A stretch of 64,000 nucleotides of DNA. It comes from Alphaproteobacteria bacterium (GTDB lineage: Bacteria > Pseudomonadota > Alphaproteobacteria > JAEULC01). The stretch spans positions 8,575 through 72,574 of the forward strand of contig JADZDN010000278.1 of assembly GCA_020851015.1 (NCBI GenBank), given 5' to 3'. Position 1 is the stretch's first letter. The number at the start of each line of letters is the position of its first letter. The notes beneath the pieces were generated by a model. It did not search any database, was not told the origin of the DNA, and worked only from the letters and a program-made list of their open reading frames with translations. The position numbers were made by a program, and so were the translations under genes. Shown here piece by piece: positions 8,197 through 16,641 of the stretch.

Positions 8197-8721
8197 CTAA
8201 GGCGAAGGGTCGGGTTGAGCACCGCCACCCAAATCGGCTTTGAGGCGCGCCCGCGCGCGGCTGACCCGGGCCTTCATGGTTCCGACGGCACAGCCGCAAA
8301 TCTTCGCGGCTTCCTCATGCTTCAGGCCGCGCATGGTCACGAGGACAAGGGCTTCGCGCAGCTCGGGCGTCAGACGCCAGAATGCCGACCGCAGGTCGCG
8401 GACGGCAAGGCGGCCTTCCTGCGGCGGATCGATCCGCAGGGCTTCGGAAGTCTCGGCAAGTGCGGGATCGGCGGAAACTTCGCGCCGCTGGCGCCGACGC
8501 TGGTCATAGAAGGCGTTGCGCAGGATGGTGAAAGTCCAGGCGCCCATGTTGGTGCCCGGCCGGAAGCTGCCTAGCGCGGCCAGGGCCCGGGTCAGGGTTT
8601 CCTGAACCAGATCATCGGCACGCTCCGCGTCGCGCTCGAGGGAACGCGCGAAGGCCCGCAAGTCGGGAAGAAGTTCGACCAGGGATCGCTTGAGGTGCGG
8701 GTAGGGGGAGTCGGCACTCAC
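8197..8721 (-). CDS. Second ECF sigma factor, EcfG-like
   Basis: Read from a GTG at 8721 (GGGA 8 nt upstream) it has 174 residues; an ATG at 8772 would add 17 without a visible ribosome-binding site. Region 2 (ADDLVQETLTRALAALGSF, GAWTFTILRNAFYDQRR) and region 4 (LTPELREALVLVTMRGL, CAVGTMKARVSRARARL) are intact. Multiple EcfG paralogues are common in Alphaproteobacteria and may widen or tune the stress regulon. It is divergent from phyR, with about 150 bp between them, and I see no exact EcfG promoter for it. Whether NepR binds it cannot be judged from sequence. Confidence 0.85.
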   Translation of the reverse strand: MSADSPYPHLKRSLVELLPDLRAFARSLERDAERADDLVQETLTRALAALGSFRPGTNMGAWTFTILRNAFYDQRRRQRREVSADPALAETSEALRIDPPQEGRLAVRDLRSAFWRLTPELREALVLVTMRGLKHEEAAKICGCAVGTMKARVSRARARLKADLGGGAQPDPSP

Positions 8722-8870
8722 CGGTTGGGTCCCATATACGAGGCGTCGCCCGCAAGGGTGAAAGCGCAACATTGCATGAAAGGTTCAGGCGGAGTACGTT
8801 TTTCCATGGATGGGATGCATTGCTTGCGCGCCTCACGCGCAAGGGCTCAGCTGCGCGAAGGACGAGTTCG

Positions 8871-9620
8871 ATGACGCGGCCCTCTGCGAAGACGCTAATT
8901 GCGAAGCATATTCCATACCTGCGACGGTATGCGCGCGCCCTTGCCGGAACCCAGGCGGCCGGCGACTCCCTGGTTGCCGATGCGCTTCGCTCTCTCGGCG
9001 AACCGCCGTCGAACGAGGACGAACTCCGTGTCGCCCTGTTCAAGGCGGTGTCTAGCGGTGCCAACACCGTCTTTGTTCCCCATTCGGCGGCGGGCAGCAA
9101 CGCGCTTTCGTTGGCCGAACGGCAGATCCTGCTGCTGACGTCCCTCGAAAGCTTTCCGGTGGACGCGGCGGCCGAAGTTCTTGGACTGCCCGGCAGCGAG
9201 GCGGTGCAGCTTCTGACGACGGCAAAGGAGCGCCTGCGCGCCAATGCCCAAACCGACGTGCTGATCATCGAGGACGAGCCGGTCATCGCGCTGGATATCG
9301 CCGAGCTGGTCGCATCCTGCGGCCACCGGGTGGTTGGCGTCGCCGCCGCCGAACGCGAAGCGATCGCGCTGGCGCGCGACAAGCGCCCCGGCTTGATCCT
9401 GGCAGACATCAATCTCGCCAGCGGCGGCGATGGCCAGCACGCGGTGGCCGAGATCCAGAAGCAGGGCTCCGTGCCGGTCATATTCATCACCGCCTATCCC
9501 GAGCGCCTCCTGACCGGTGCGCTCAACGAGCCGACGTTCCTGATCACCAAGCCATTCGATCCGTTGCGGCTGGCGATCACGACCTATCAGGCGGTGAGCG
9601 GCGGATTGCCCTTCAAGTAG
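8871..9620 (+). CDS. phyR: Response regulator PhyR (anti-anti-sigma)
   Basis: The 249-residue protein has the PhyR arrangement: residues 1–120 are a sigma-like domain without DNA-binding function (KHIPYLRRYARALAG; ERQILLLTSLESFP), and residues 128–249 a receiver. The receiver shows the acidic pair in LIIEDE, phospho-acceptor Asp179 in ILADINL, IFITAYPERLLTG, and Lys227 in ITKPF. When phosphorylated, PhyR exposes its sigma-like domain and takes NepR off EcfG. The start at 8871 is preceded by AAGGACG. It is divergent from the second sigma gene. A second PhyR lies at 18051. Confidence 0.9.
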   Translation: MTRPSAKTLIAKHIPYLRRYARALAGTQAAGDSLVADALRSLGEPPSNEDELRVALFKAVSSGANTVFVPHSAAGSNALSLAERQILLLTSLESFPVDAAAEVLGLPGSEAVQLLTTAKERLRANAQTDVLIIEDEPVIALDIAELVASCGHRVVGVAAAEREAIALARDKRPGLILADINLASGGDGQHAVAEIQKQGSVPVIFITAYPERLLTGALNEPTFLITKPFDPLRLAITTYQAVSGGLPFK

Positions 9621-9682
9621 CCCGTTTCCGCCGCGGGTCAGGGTTTGAGACTGCGACATCGGCGTGGCTATTGTCGCAGCCG

Positions 9683-9707
9683 GGAACTTCTCCGTCGCCA
9701 ATGCGTT
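9683..9707 (+). promoter_or_regulatory. EcfG (GSR) promoter, exact match
   Basis: GGAAC (9683–9687), 16 nt, CGTT (9704–9707), reading into the DUF1328 gene and probably the MlaC-like gene. Confidence 0.8.
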
Positions 9708-9763
9708 GATCCCATGGCGGTTCTGCTGCCAATCGAGGCAGTGGCAACCGGCGGGAGACGGAC

Positions 9764-9928
9764 ATGCTGACATGGACCTTGATTTTTCTGGTCGTCGCCA
9801 TGGTTGCCGGGGCATTCGGGTTCTGGAGCGTGGCGTCGACAGCCGCCGGATTCGCAAAGATTCTCTTCGTCGTGTTCTTGGTCCTGTTCGTGGGCTCGCT
9901 GGTGGTCAGCCTGACCGGCCACGCCTGA
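9764..9928 (+). CDS. DUF1328 family small membrane protein
   Basis: This 54-residue protein has two hydrophobic segments (about 5–21 and 30–50). It follows the DUF1328/YtjA pattern closely: [20 protein letters not shown], then [23 protein letters not shown] precedes the ATG, and an exact EcfG promoter lies 57 nt upstream. Proteins of this family are small inner-membrane proteins often seen in stress regulons; their biochemical role is unknown. The MlaC-like gene starts 38 bp downstream and is probably on the same transcript. Confidence 0.85.
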   Translation: MLTWTLIFLVVAMVAGAFGFWSVASTAAGFAKILFVVFLVLFVGSLVVSLTGHA

Positions 9929-9966
9929 CGAACGTCTTGGACGAACGTCCCAAAGGAGCATCATTC

Positions 9967-10563
9967 ATGCGCAAGCCGATCCTGCTCGCCGCGGCAATGA
10001 TGATTGCCGTCGCCTCGAACGTCCGGGCCGCGGATCCGGGCGCGGATATCGGCCGCGCTGCGTCGGACCTCGCCAGCGGCGTCGTTGCCGCCGCGAAGTC
10101 CGAGGCACCCGGGGAACGTCTGCGCCTTCTGCGGGAAGCCGCCAGGCCGATATTGGACATGCGCGCGATCGGCGAAGGAGTGCTCGCCTACGCCGGAGCC
10201 AAGGTACCGCCCACCCGCCAGGCGGAGGTACTGGAGCAAGTGATCGCGTATGTTGGCGGCAGGATCATCCAGGAAATCGAGCGCATCCGGCCGGAGACCG
10301 CCAATCTGGGCGCGGCGGAGTTCAAAGACGACAAGGACGCGCAAATCATGATGTCCCTAATGGGGCCGCGCGACTCGATCGATGTCCGCTGGTACTTCCG
10401 CAAGAGCGGCGAAGGCTGGCGGATCGTCGACGGGGAAGTCTCGGGAAGCCGCCTGACCGCCTACTTCGGCGAGCAACTGGCGCGTTACGCCCACGGCGTG
10501 GACCAGCTGGTAGATTATCTTCGCGCGCAGCAAAAGCGAAGCCAGACTGCCGCCAACACCTAG
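9967..10563 (+). CDS. MlaC/Ttg2D-like periplasmic lipid-binding protein (copy 1)
   Basis: This 198-residue protein starts at an ATG after AGGAGC. A signal peptide of about 21 residues ends VRA. The mature part follows the MlaC/toluene-tolerance pattern: repeated helices (LRLLREAARPILDMRAIGEG), then a region with VRWYFRKSGEGWRIVDGEVSG and a final YLRAQQK helix. MlaC proteins ferry phospholipids between outer and inner membranes. No MlaF, E, D or A partner is encoded in this window, so this is an orphan carrier. It is probably read from the EcfG promoter at 9683, giving a stress-induced envelope function by inference. Confidence 0.75.
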   Translation: MRKPILLAAAMMIAVASNVRAADPGADIGRAASDLASGVVAAAKSEAPGERLRLLREAARPILDMRAIGEGVLAYAGAKVPPTRQAEVLEQVIAYVGGRIIQEIERIRPETANLGAAEFKDDKDAQIMMSLMGPRDSIDVRWYFRKSGEGWRIVDGEVSGSRLTAYFGEQLARYAHGVDQLVDYLRAQQKRSQTAANT

Positions 10564-10814
10564 ACCTAGGCGCCCGGCCTCGGCGCCCCCGCGGCCCGTG
10601 TCCTTGGGGCGCGCCAGTTCCCACCGGCCGTCCTGGTCGTCGCCTTCGACGCAAGAAGGCCCGCGGCGCCGCACTGGCCGCCGCGGGCTAGATTCTTCCG
10701 CAGGCTTCTCCTTCGATGCCGCATTGCCAGCCCCGCTCCGTTCAGCCGGATCGCCGGCTGTCTTCGCGGACGGCGCATGATTTGCGGTCATCGAAGGGGC
10801 TCCACGCCCCTGAC

Positions 10815-11015
10815 CTAGGGGCTCAGTCTTTCCCAGTCCTTCACCTGCTTCTCGGCTTCATCCTTGGCGATGCCGTAACGCTCTTGCACGCGTCCGACCA
10901 GCTGGTCGCGCTTTCCTTCGATCTTCATCAGGTCGTCATCGGTCAGGCTGCCCCACTGCTGCTTGACCTTGCCCTTGAGTTCCTTCCAGTTGCCCTTGGC
11001 AATATCCCAGTTCAT
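10815..11015 (-). CDS. CsbD family stress protein
   Basis: The real gene is the 66-residue C-terminal end of a longer open frame, starting at an ATG preceded by GGAG. It matches the CsbD family almost end to end: MNWDIAKGNWKELKGKVKQQ, WGSLTDDDLMKIEGKRDQLV, and a final helix of charged residues. CsbD proteins are small, hydrophilic, strongly stress-induced proteins of unknown mechanism. An exact EcfG promoter lies 34 nt upstream, making this a clear GSR target. Confidence 0.92.
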   Translation of the reverse strand: MNWDIAKGNWKELKGKVKQQWGSLTDDDLMKIEGKRDQLVGRVQERYGIAKDEAEKQVKDWERLSP

Positions 11016-11048
11016 GCCGGATCTCCGCGTGACGGGTCCCCCTGGATC

Positions 11049-11073
11049 AACGTATTGCGTACAAGCCCGTTCC
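11049..11073 (-). promoter_or_regulatory. EcfG (GSR) promoter, exact match
   Basis: GGAAC (11073–11069), 16 nt, CGTT (11052–11049) on the − strand, 34 nt from the csbD-family start. Confidence 0.85.
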
Positions 11074-11111
11074 GACGGGAACCGAACACCGCTCGCGCAC
11101 ATTGCCATCGC

Positions 11112-11285
11112 ATGACAAATGTTCTTCCCACGGCCAACGGGCCTGATCCCAATCAGCCCAATGAGCAGCAGCCGGTCGAGTTTCCGCCAGCGAAGCCTCC
11201 GGAAGTGCCCCCGCCCACCCCGCCGAACGTGCCGCCGCAACCCCCGCCGCCCCCGTTGCGGGCATCCAACGCGCATTCGCGCTGA
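11112..11285 (+). CDS. Possible small proline-rich protein
   Basis: A 57-codon frame from an ATG encodes a hydrophilic N terminus (TNVLPTANGPDPNQPNEQQP), then a run of Pro-Pro pairs spaced by Glu, Thr, Asn and Val, and a final Asn-Ala-His-Ser-Arg. There is no signal peptide or membrane segment. No convincing ribosome-binding site is seen. GGAAC occurs at 11078–11082 without a matching CGTT. Similar tiny proline-rich proteins occur in other alphaproteobacteria, as far as I recall. It is divergent from the csbD gene. It may be real but could be chance. Confidence 0.4.
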   Translation: MTNVLPTANGPDPNQPNEQQPVEFPPAKPPEVPPPTPPNVPPQPPPPPLRASNAHSR

Positions 11286-11396
11286 GCCACAGCTCAAGCG
11301 AGCCCCTCTGGCGCGCGCCGTTTACGGAAACAGGTTGCTCGCCTATGCTCACCGGGCCGGCAAGCCGGTCATGATGGCGGAGACGGTGCTTCAAGA

Positions 11397-13058
11397 ATGG
11401 TACCTGGCGGGGCTGACACGCGCCGGACCGTGCAGGCCGGCTTTCCGGCGTTAATGCGTTCCACGCAAGCCATCGTGCTGGTCAGCATCGTCGTCATCCT
11501 TACATCGGTATCGCTATTTGCAGCCTACGAAGCGGCGAACCTCCGGGGTCGCATCAACGACGCGCGGCAGGTACTCGGCAGCGTCTCGTTGATGCTGGCC
11601 GAGGAGATCGGCCGTATCCTCGACGTCGCCAACCTGGTGGCCGGTCACGCGATCGAGATCAGCCGCGATCGCAGCTGGGACGAGCTCGAGCAATCGCGCG
11701 CGATTTTTGACGAGTTGAGCCGCCTGGATCGGGCCTACGCCTTCATCTCGGCGGTCTGGCTGACCGACGCCACGGGCATGCCGCGGCTGTCCACCCGCGC
11801 ATTCCCCGCTCCGCGGGTGAGCGTCGCCGATCGCGAGCACTTCCAGGCACAGCGGGACAGCGATCCTGGGCCATTCCTCAGCCCGCTGCTGCGGAGCCGC
11901 GTCCGCTCCGAGGCGAACATCGTCATGAGTCGCCGTATCCAGGACGCGCGCGGCAATTTCAAGGGCGCGGCCCTGGTGGTGCTGGACCCGCAGTATTTCC
12001 TGCGGCTCTACAAGGAAATTCAGATCGAGCATCCGATGGCCATCGAGGTAATCCGGTTCGACCGGTCGATCCTGCTGCGTGCCCCGACAACGACGGTGGA
12101 AGAAACGCTCGATGCGGTGAAGTCGACCGGCCCCGCCCTGGCGGCGACGAGCGCACCCAGCGGCCTGTTCGTTGCGAAAGAGCCCAATGAGGCGGGCGAA
12201 CGGACACAGGCGTACCGGCGCGTCGAGGGATTCCCTCTCTACGTCGTGGTCAGCGTGCGCAACGACGATGTCACCGCAAGTTGGTTGAAAGCGCTGTACG
12301 TGCATGCGGGGTTCGCCGGCCTTGGCCTGGTGGCGACACTGGCGGCGCTCGCGCTCGCCCACGCGTATGGCCGCCGCGAAGAACAGGTGCTCGGCGAGAT
12401 CCGCACGCTCAATACGTCGCTGGAAATGCGAGTCCAGGAGCGCACCCGGGCCCTGGAACAGTTGCTGCAGGAGGTGACCCATCGCGTGAAGAACAGCTTG
12501 CAGCTGACCGCAAGCCTGTTGCGCTTGCAGCAGAACAGCGTGCGCGACCAGCCGTCCCGGGCGCATCTCGCGGATGCCCAAACACGGGTGCTGACCATCG
12601 CGCGGCTGCACGAGCATCTCTACCAGGCGGGAAACTTCCGCCAGGTCGAACTCAAGCGCTATCTCGAGACCATCTGCGCCGATGTAAGCGGCGCGCTGCC
12701 CGGCCATCGGATCACCTTCAAGAGCAACTTTGGCGCCATCATGGTGCCGGTCGACCTTGCCGTTCCCCTCGCCCTGGTCTTGACCGAGTTGCTGACCAAC
12801 GCGATCAAACATGCCTTCGTCCAGAATGGCGGCGTGGTCAACGTCACGCTGGAAGGCGATGGTGCGCTGGGCAAGCTGGCGGTCGCCGACAACGGCAGCG
12901 GCCTACCGACGGGTTTCGATCTGAACGAATCCCAAGGCCTGGGTACGCGGATCGTTCTTGGATTGGTGAAGCAGGCCAGTGGCGAGATCAGCGTCGACTC
13001 CAGCGCTACGGGCACACGGTTCGAGATACGCTTTCCACTGCCACAATCGATCGACTAG
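11397..13058 (+). CDS. Membrane sensor histidine kinase with extracytoplasmic Cache-like domain (HisKA_2)
   Basis: This protein of up to 553 residues has membrane segments at about 25–46 and 300–322. Between them is a roughly 250-residue extracytoplasmic region with the layout of a double Cache sensor (FISAVWLTDATGMPRLSTRA; VSVADREHFQAQRDS). The cytoplasmic part has a short coiled coil, then EVTHRVKNSLQL with the phospho-acceptor His at about 362, N box TELLTNAIKH, D box VADNGSGLP, and a G box with GLGTRIV, so it looks fully functional. It is a candidate input kinase for PhyR. The start is uncertain: ATGs at 11397 and 11454 and an internal GTG all lack strong ribosome-binding sites. Its TAG stop overlaps the stop of the convergent gene in a shared CTAG. 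Confidence 0.85.
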   Translation: MVPGGADTRRTVQAGFPALMRSTQAIVLVSIVVILTSVSLFAAYEAANLRGRINDARQVLGSVSLMLAEEIGRILDVANLVAGHAIEISRDRSWDELEQSRAIFDELSRLDRAYAFISAVWLTDATGMPRLSTRAFPAPRVSVADREHFQAQRDSDPGPFLSPLLRSRVRSEANIVMSRRIQDARGNFKGAALVVLDPQYFLRLYKEIQIEHPMAIEVIRFDRSILLRAPTTTVEETLDAVKSTGPALAATSAPSGLFVAKEPNEAGERTQAYRRVEGFPLYVVVSVRNDDVTASWLKALYVHAGFAGLGLVATLAALALAHAYGRREEQVLGEIRTLNTSLEMRVQERTRALEQLLQEVTHRVKNSLQLTASLLRLQQNSVRDQPSRAHLADAQTRVLTIARLHEHLYQAGNFRQVELKRYLETICADVSGALPGHRITFKSNFGAIMVPVDLAVPLALVLTELLTNAIKHAFVQNGGVVNVTLEGDGALGKLAVADNGSGLPTGFDLNESQGLGTRIVLGLVKQASGEISVDSSATGTRFEIRFPLPQSID

Positions 13059-13435
13059 CGCCGCCGCAGAAGTCCCATCAGCAGGCCGGCGCCAAGCAAG
13101 GCGATCGTCGCGGGATTGAGGTTGCGCAGCACCGTCCCGATCTGTTGCGCGAGCATTTCGGGTGCGTCGAGATCGTCCGGCAGCGGCTGGTGCGGGCCGG
13201 TACCGATCGCCGGCGCCGGCAGCGGGTTGCTTGCCGGCGCGCGACCGAGGAGCATCGCGATCAGCAGCGCCGTGGCGGCGATGCCCAACAGCGCCGATCC
13301 CACCAGCAAGGCGGCGATGCTGGCGGAAAGGCGGAGTTCGAGCAGCGCCATATAGCCAGCCGCAACGAGGAAACCGGCGCCGACCAGCGCGAGAATCGCC
13401 ACGATCAGGCCGGCGGCAAGGCGGGCGCGCCACAT
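13055..13435 (-). CDS. YqjE/phage-holin-like small membrane protein
   Basis: This 126-residue protein has two long hydrophobic segments (about 7–30 and 38–63), a Pro-rich hydrophilic linker (68–90), and a third, C-terminal segment (IALLGAGLLMGLLRRR). It follows the DUF883 gene by 11 bp. A DUF883 protein followed by a holin-like YqjE protein is the order in the enterobacterial yqjD-yqjE pair, supporting the call. Such proteins are membrane-associated and stress- or stationary-phase-linked; their function is not settled. It is the third gene in an operon headed by the EcfG promoter at 14135. Confidence 0.7.
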   Translation of the reverse strand: MWRARLAAGLIVAILALVGAGFLVAAGYMALLELRLSASIAALLVGSALLGIAATALLIAMLLGRAPASNPLPAPAIGTGPHQPLPDDLDAPEMLAQQIGTVLRNLNPATIALLGAGLLMGLLRRR

Positions 13436-13446
13436 GGCGCGTTCAG

Positions 13447-13755
13447 TCAGCGGCGTGCGAAGAACGACGCCGCCGCCAAGCCCAGCGCGAAGGCCGCGGT
13501 AAGCGATGTCATGGGATGATCCGCGACCGCGCGCCGAACCTCCTCCGCCGACCGCTCCGTTCCCGATGCCGCCTCCCCGAGTAAACCCTGCAACTGATCC
13601 TGCACGTTGTGGATCTGGCTGCGCGCCTTCTCGATGCCCACATCGGCACCCGCCGAGGTAAGCTGTTCCAAATCCCGCACCACGGCGTTCAAATCGTCCT
13701 GCAACGCGCGATAGCTAGCCTGCAGTTTCCGCGCGCTTCCATTCGCTCGGGCCAT
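13447..13755 (-). CDS. DUF883 (YqjD/ElaB-like) membrane-anchored protein
   Basis: This 102-residue protein starts at an ATG preceded by CAGGAG. An amphipathic, coiled-coil-like helical region (residues 10–75) is followed by the family's C-terminal anchor: a VADHPMTSLTAAFALGLAAASFF segment ending in Ala-Arg-Arg. In E. coli, YqjD-type proteins bind ribosomes at the inner membrane in stationary phase; that role is not shown here. It lies between the 103-residue protein gene and the YqjE-like gene. Confidence 0.88.
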   Translation of the reverse strand: MARANGSARKLQASYRALQDDLNAVVRDLEQLTSAGADVGIEKARSQIHNVQDQLQGLLGEAASGTERSAEEVRRAVADHPMTSLTAAFALGLAAASFFARR

Positions 13756-13775
13756 GTCGATCTCCTGTATCGATA

Positions 13776-14087
13776 CTATTGCGCCGCGCCGCCAAGCTTG
13801 GTCGGCGTGGCGGGCTGCTCGTCCGCGGGACCGGCGATCTGCTGAAGCGCCAGTCGTACATCCCGCAGCATCGAATGTTCTTCCCTAACAAGCCCGTTGC
13901 TGGTGCTCGTCATTGCCTCTTCCTCGGCAACCTGGATCAGACGGGCATCCAACTCCCACTGCTTCAGGATCTTTCGCTTCTGGTGGGCAGTCAGGGATTT
14001 TTCATCAAGGACGGCCTGCGGCCGCTGGAACGCGGCTTTCGGGTCGACGAGGGCACGTTCGTAAAGGGGTTGCTCGCTGGTCGCCAT
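13776..14087 (-). CDS. Conserved small cytoplasmic protein, function unknown
   Basis: The 103-residue reading starts at an ATG preceded by GGAGG (an upstream in-frame ATG at 14102 lies inside that site). The sequence is helical and charged: LYERALVDPKAAF, then KSLTAHQKRKILKQWELDAR, then LIQVAEEEAM. There is no signal or membrane segment. I recognise the KILKQWE…VAEEEAM pattern from unnamed alphaproteobacterial proteins only. It heads a three-gene operon with the DUF883 and YqjE-like genes, driven by an exact EcfG promoter 48 nt upstream. Confidence 0.75.
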   Translation of the reverse strand: MATSEQPLYERALVDPKAAFQRPQAVLDEKSLTAHQKRKILKQWELDARLIQVAEEEAMTSTSNGLVREEHSMLRDVRLALQQIAGPADEQPATPTKLGGAAQ

Positions 14088-14134
14088 CGACAGGTCCTCC
14101 ATGTTGATGGCCGCGGCACGGCCGTTCATGCTGC

Positions 14135-14160
14135 AACGCCGCGCGGCGCGTGAACGTTCC
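14135..14160 (-). promoter_or_regulatory. EcfG (GSR) promoter, exact match
   Basis: GGAAC (14160–14156), 17 nt, CGTT (14138–14135) on the − strand, ahead of the three-gene DUF883 operon. Confidence 0.8.
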
Positions 14161-14245
14161 GATCTCGCACCCAAATCCGGGAATCTCGCCATATATCAAT
14201 ATGATATGCCGCCGGACTCTCTTTGACTCTCGAACCTTGTCGGTT

Positions 14246-14270
14246 GAAACCTTTTCGGCTCTCGGACGTT
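14246..14270 (+). promoter_or_regulatory. EcfG-like promoter, one mismatch
   Basis: GAAAC (14246–14250), 16 nt, CGTT (14267–14270), 59 nt before the start of the multi-PAS kinase. The −35 differs from GGAAC at one base. Confidence 0.4.
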
Positions 14271-14328
14271 GTTTCTTGGGCTAGTGGTGGAAAAAGCGAC
14301 GAACAAGGGCGTGGGCAGGGACTAAGAA

Positions 14329-16629
14329 ATGAATTTCAGGGGAGTTGGTGCTGTCCCGCCGCCCATCGTTCAACGGCCAACCGGCGCCCAGGCGACGGCC
14401 GACTCGGCAACAACGCTTGTCATCGCCCGCGATCGATCCGATGCATCGTTCGAACATGCCGGTGTGGGGATGGCCGAGGTTGACGGCAAGGGAATTCTGC
14501 TGCGCGTGAATGCCCAGCTCTGCCGGTTGATGGACCGGACCTCCGACGAGTTGGTGGGTCGGTGCATCTTCGACGAAACGTGGCCGAGCGAAGCCGAGGC
14601 GGATCGCGATCGTCTCCGGTTGCAGGCCGCCGGCCAGATCGACCAATACTCCCTGGAGAAACGCATCCGGCGGCGCGAGGGAAGCTTCTTTTGGGCCTCG
14701 GTGACCTCCACCGGCATTCGCGACCCGGATGGGCGATTCCTCTACGCCGTCCGCGTGCAGCACGACATCACGCAGCATAAGCTGGCGCAGGCGGCGCTGG
14801 CCGCGCGCATGGAAGAACAGGCTGCGCTGCATGAATTCACCGAGCGCCAGCAGGACGCCAAGTCGTTCGAAACGATCTATGACGCGGCGCTCCGTGCAAT
14901 CACCCGCGCGCTGCAGTGCAGCCGCGCGTCCATCCTGCTGTTCGATCGGCATGGAGCGATGCGTTTCGTCGCCTGGCGGGGCCTGTCGGACGAATATCGA
15001 CGCGCGGTGGAAGGCCACTCGCCCTGGACGCCGGATTCCGCCGACGCTCGGCCGATCTGCGTTGACAACGCCGCGCAAGCCGATCTGGGCGACTCGTTGC
15101 AGCGTGCGGTCGCCGCCGAAAAGATCGGCGCCCTGGCGTTCATTCCGATCCAGGAAAGCGGGCGGCTGCTGGGCAAGTTCATGGCCTACTACGATGCGCC
15201 GCATGCTTTCACCAACGAGGAGCGCGACCTTGCCCTGACCCTGGCGCGGCAGCTCGGCCTGGGCATCGAAAGCATGCGCTCGCGAAAAGCGGCGCAGCAG
15301 CTTGCCGCGATCGTCCAGTCATCGGGCGATGCGATCGTCGGCAAGAGTCTGGAAGGCATCATCACGTCCTGGAACCGCGGGGCGGAGAATCTGTTCGGTT
15401 ACGCGGCGGAAGAGGTGATCGGCAAGCCGATCACTATCCTCATCCCGCCTGACCGTATCTCGGAAGAGCCGGGCATCCTGGCGCGCATCCGCAACGGCGA
15501 ACTGGTGGACCATTTCGAGACCATCCGCCGGCGCAAGGACGGCAGCCTGATCGACATCTCGCTGACCATTTCGCCGATACGGGACGCCAAGGGCCGCATC
15601 GTCGGCGCCTCGAAGATCGCGCGCGACGTGACGGAACGCCGGAAGGCGGAAGCCGAGGTGCGCAACAGCGAGCGGCGGCTGCAGGACCTGCTGACCGCCA
15701 TACCCGCGGCGATCTATACGACCGACGCGGCCGGGAAGGTCACGTACTACAATCAGGCCGCGGTCGACCTTGCAGGTCGCACGCCGACGATCGGCAGCGA
15801 CGAGTGGTGCGTGACCTGGAAGCTGTTCTGGCCGGATGGGACGCCGATGCCGCACGATCAATGCCCGATGGCGGTCGCGCTGCGCGAGGGGCGCGAAATC
15901 CGCAATGTCGAGGCGATTGCCGAGCGCCCGGACGGCGTGCGAATCCCTTTCATCCCCTATCCCACGCTGTTGCGCGATTTCCAGGGCAGGATCACCGGGG
16001 CGATCAACATGCTGGTCGACGTCAGCGAGCGCAAGCAGGCCGAGAACCAGCAGCGGATACTGCTCAACGAGCTCAACCACCGCGTCAAGAACAATCTTCA
16101 GATGCTACAATCGCTGATGACCAGCTCGGCACGGCGGGCGCGGAATCCCGAGGCCCAGGAAGTTCTCAATGAGGCCAGCCGCCGCATCTGCGCCATGGGC
16201 GCGGCGCAGCGGGTCCTCTACGACAATCCCGATGCAACCAGCTTCCGGGCCGAGGATTTCCTGACCGCGGTCTGCGGGAGCACGCAGCAGACCTTGCCAC
16301 CGGACATCGAGATCGCTTGCAGCGCCAGCCCCGGAAAGCTCTCGAACGACGTCGCCATGCCCCTGGCCCTGATTTTGAACGAACTGTTGACCAATGCGGT
16401 CAAGCACGGGTTGAAGGACCGCAACCAGGGCAAGATCCGCGTCGGCTTCCGCAACGACGACGGCGCCTTCACGCTTACGGTCGAGGACGACGGCCCGGGC
16501 TACGACCTGGCGTCCGTGCGCGAGCGCATGTCCGGCCTGCGCCTGATCCAGGGCCTGGTCCGGCAGCTGCGCGGAGCGTTCGAGGTTACCGCCGGCCCTG
16601 GCTGCCGCTGCACCGTCCGGTTCTCCTAG
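14329..16629 (+). CDS. Soluble PAS-GAF-PAS-PAS sensor histidine kinase (HisKA_2)
   Basis: This 766-residue cytoplasmic kinase has no membrane segment. In order: PAS at about 35–155 (FEHAGVGMAEVDGKG), GAF at about 165–320 (FETIYDAALRAITRAL), PAS at about 325–445 (IVQSSGDAIVGKSLEGIITS), PAS at about 450–565 (TYYNQAAVDLAGRTP), then the kinase core. The core has LNHRVKNNLQML with phospho-acceptor His near 584, N box NELLTNAVKHG, D box VEDDGPGYD, and a G box reading MSGLRLIQGLV. Stacked PAS and GAF domains suggest sensing of redox, light or a small ligand. The receiver gene begins 12 bp after the stop, so the two probably form a pair. Such kinases commonly feed PhyR. Confidence 0.9.
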   Translation: MNFRGVGAVPPPIVQRPTGAQATADSATTLVIARDRSDASFEHAGVGMAEVDGKGILLRVNAQLCRLMDRTSDELVGRCIFDETWPSEAEADRDRLRLQAAGQIDQYSLEKRIRRREGSFFWASVTSTGIRDPDGRFLYAVRVQHDITQHKLAQAALAARMEEQAALHEFTERQQDAKSFETIYDAALRAITRALQCSRASILLFDRHGAMRFVAWRGLSDEYRRAVEGHSPWTPDSADARPICVDNAAQADLGDSLQRAVAAEKIGALAFIPIQESGRLLGKFMAYYDAPHAFTNEERDLALTLARQLGLGIESMRSRKAAQQLAAIVQSSGDAIVGKSLEGIITSWNRGAENLFGYAAEEVIGKPITILIPPDRISEEPGILARIRNGELVDHFETIRRRKDGSLIDISLTISPIRDAKGRIVGASKIARDVTERRKAEAEVRNSERRLQDLLTAIPAAIYTTDAAGKVTYYNQAAVDLAGRTPTIGSDEWCVTWKLFWPDGTPMPHDQCPMAVALREGREIRNVEAIAERPDGVRIPFIPYPTLLRDFQGRITGAINMLVDVSERKQAENQQRILLNELNHRVKNNLQMLQSLMTSSARRARNPEAQEVLNEASRRICAMGAAQRVLYDNPDATSFRAEDFLTAVCGSTQQTLPPDIEIACSASPGKLSNDVAMPLALILNELLTNAVKHGLKDRNQGKIRVGFRNDDGAFTLTVEDDGPGYDLASVRERMSGLRLIQGLVRQLRGAFEVTAGPGCRCTVRFS

Positions 16630-16641
16630 GGCGCGCCGGCG

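Noticed and set aside
10357..10791. 144-codon frame on the − strand after the MlaC-like gene
   Set aside because: Its ribosome-binding region is passable, but more than 200 bp run antisense inside the MlaC-like gene, the composition is low-complexity and I know no similar protein.
11078..11082. GGAAC upstream of the small proline-rich frame
   Set aside because: No CGTT or close variant stands 16–17 nt downstream, so it was not called a promoter.
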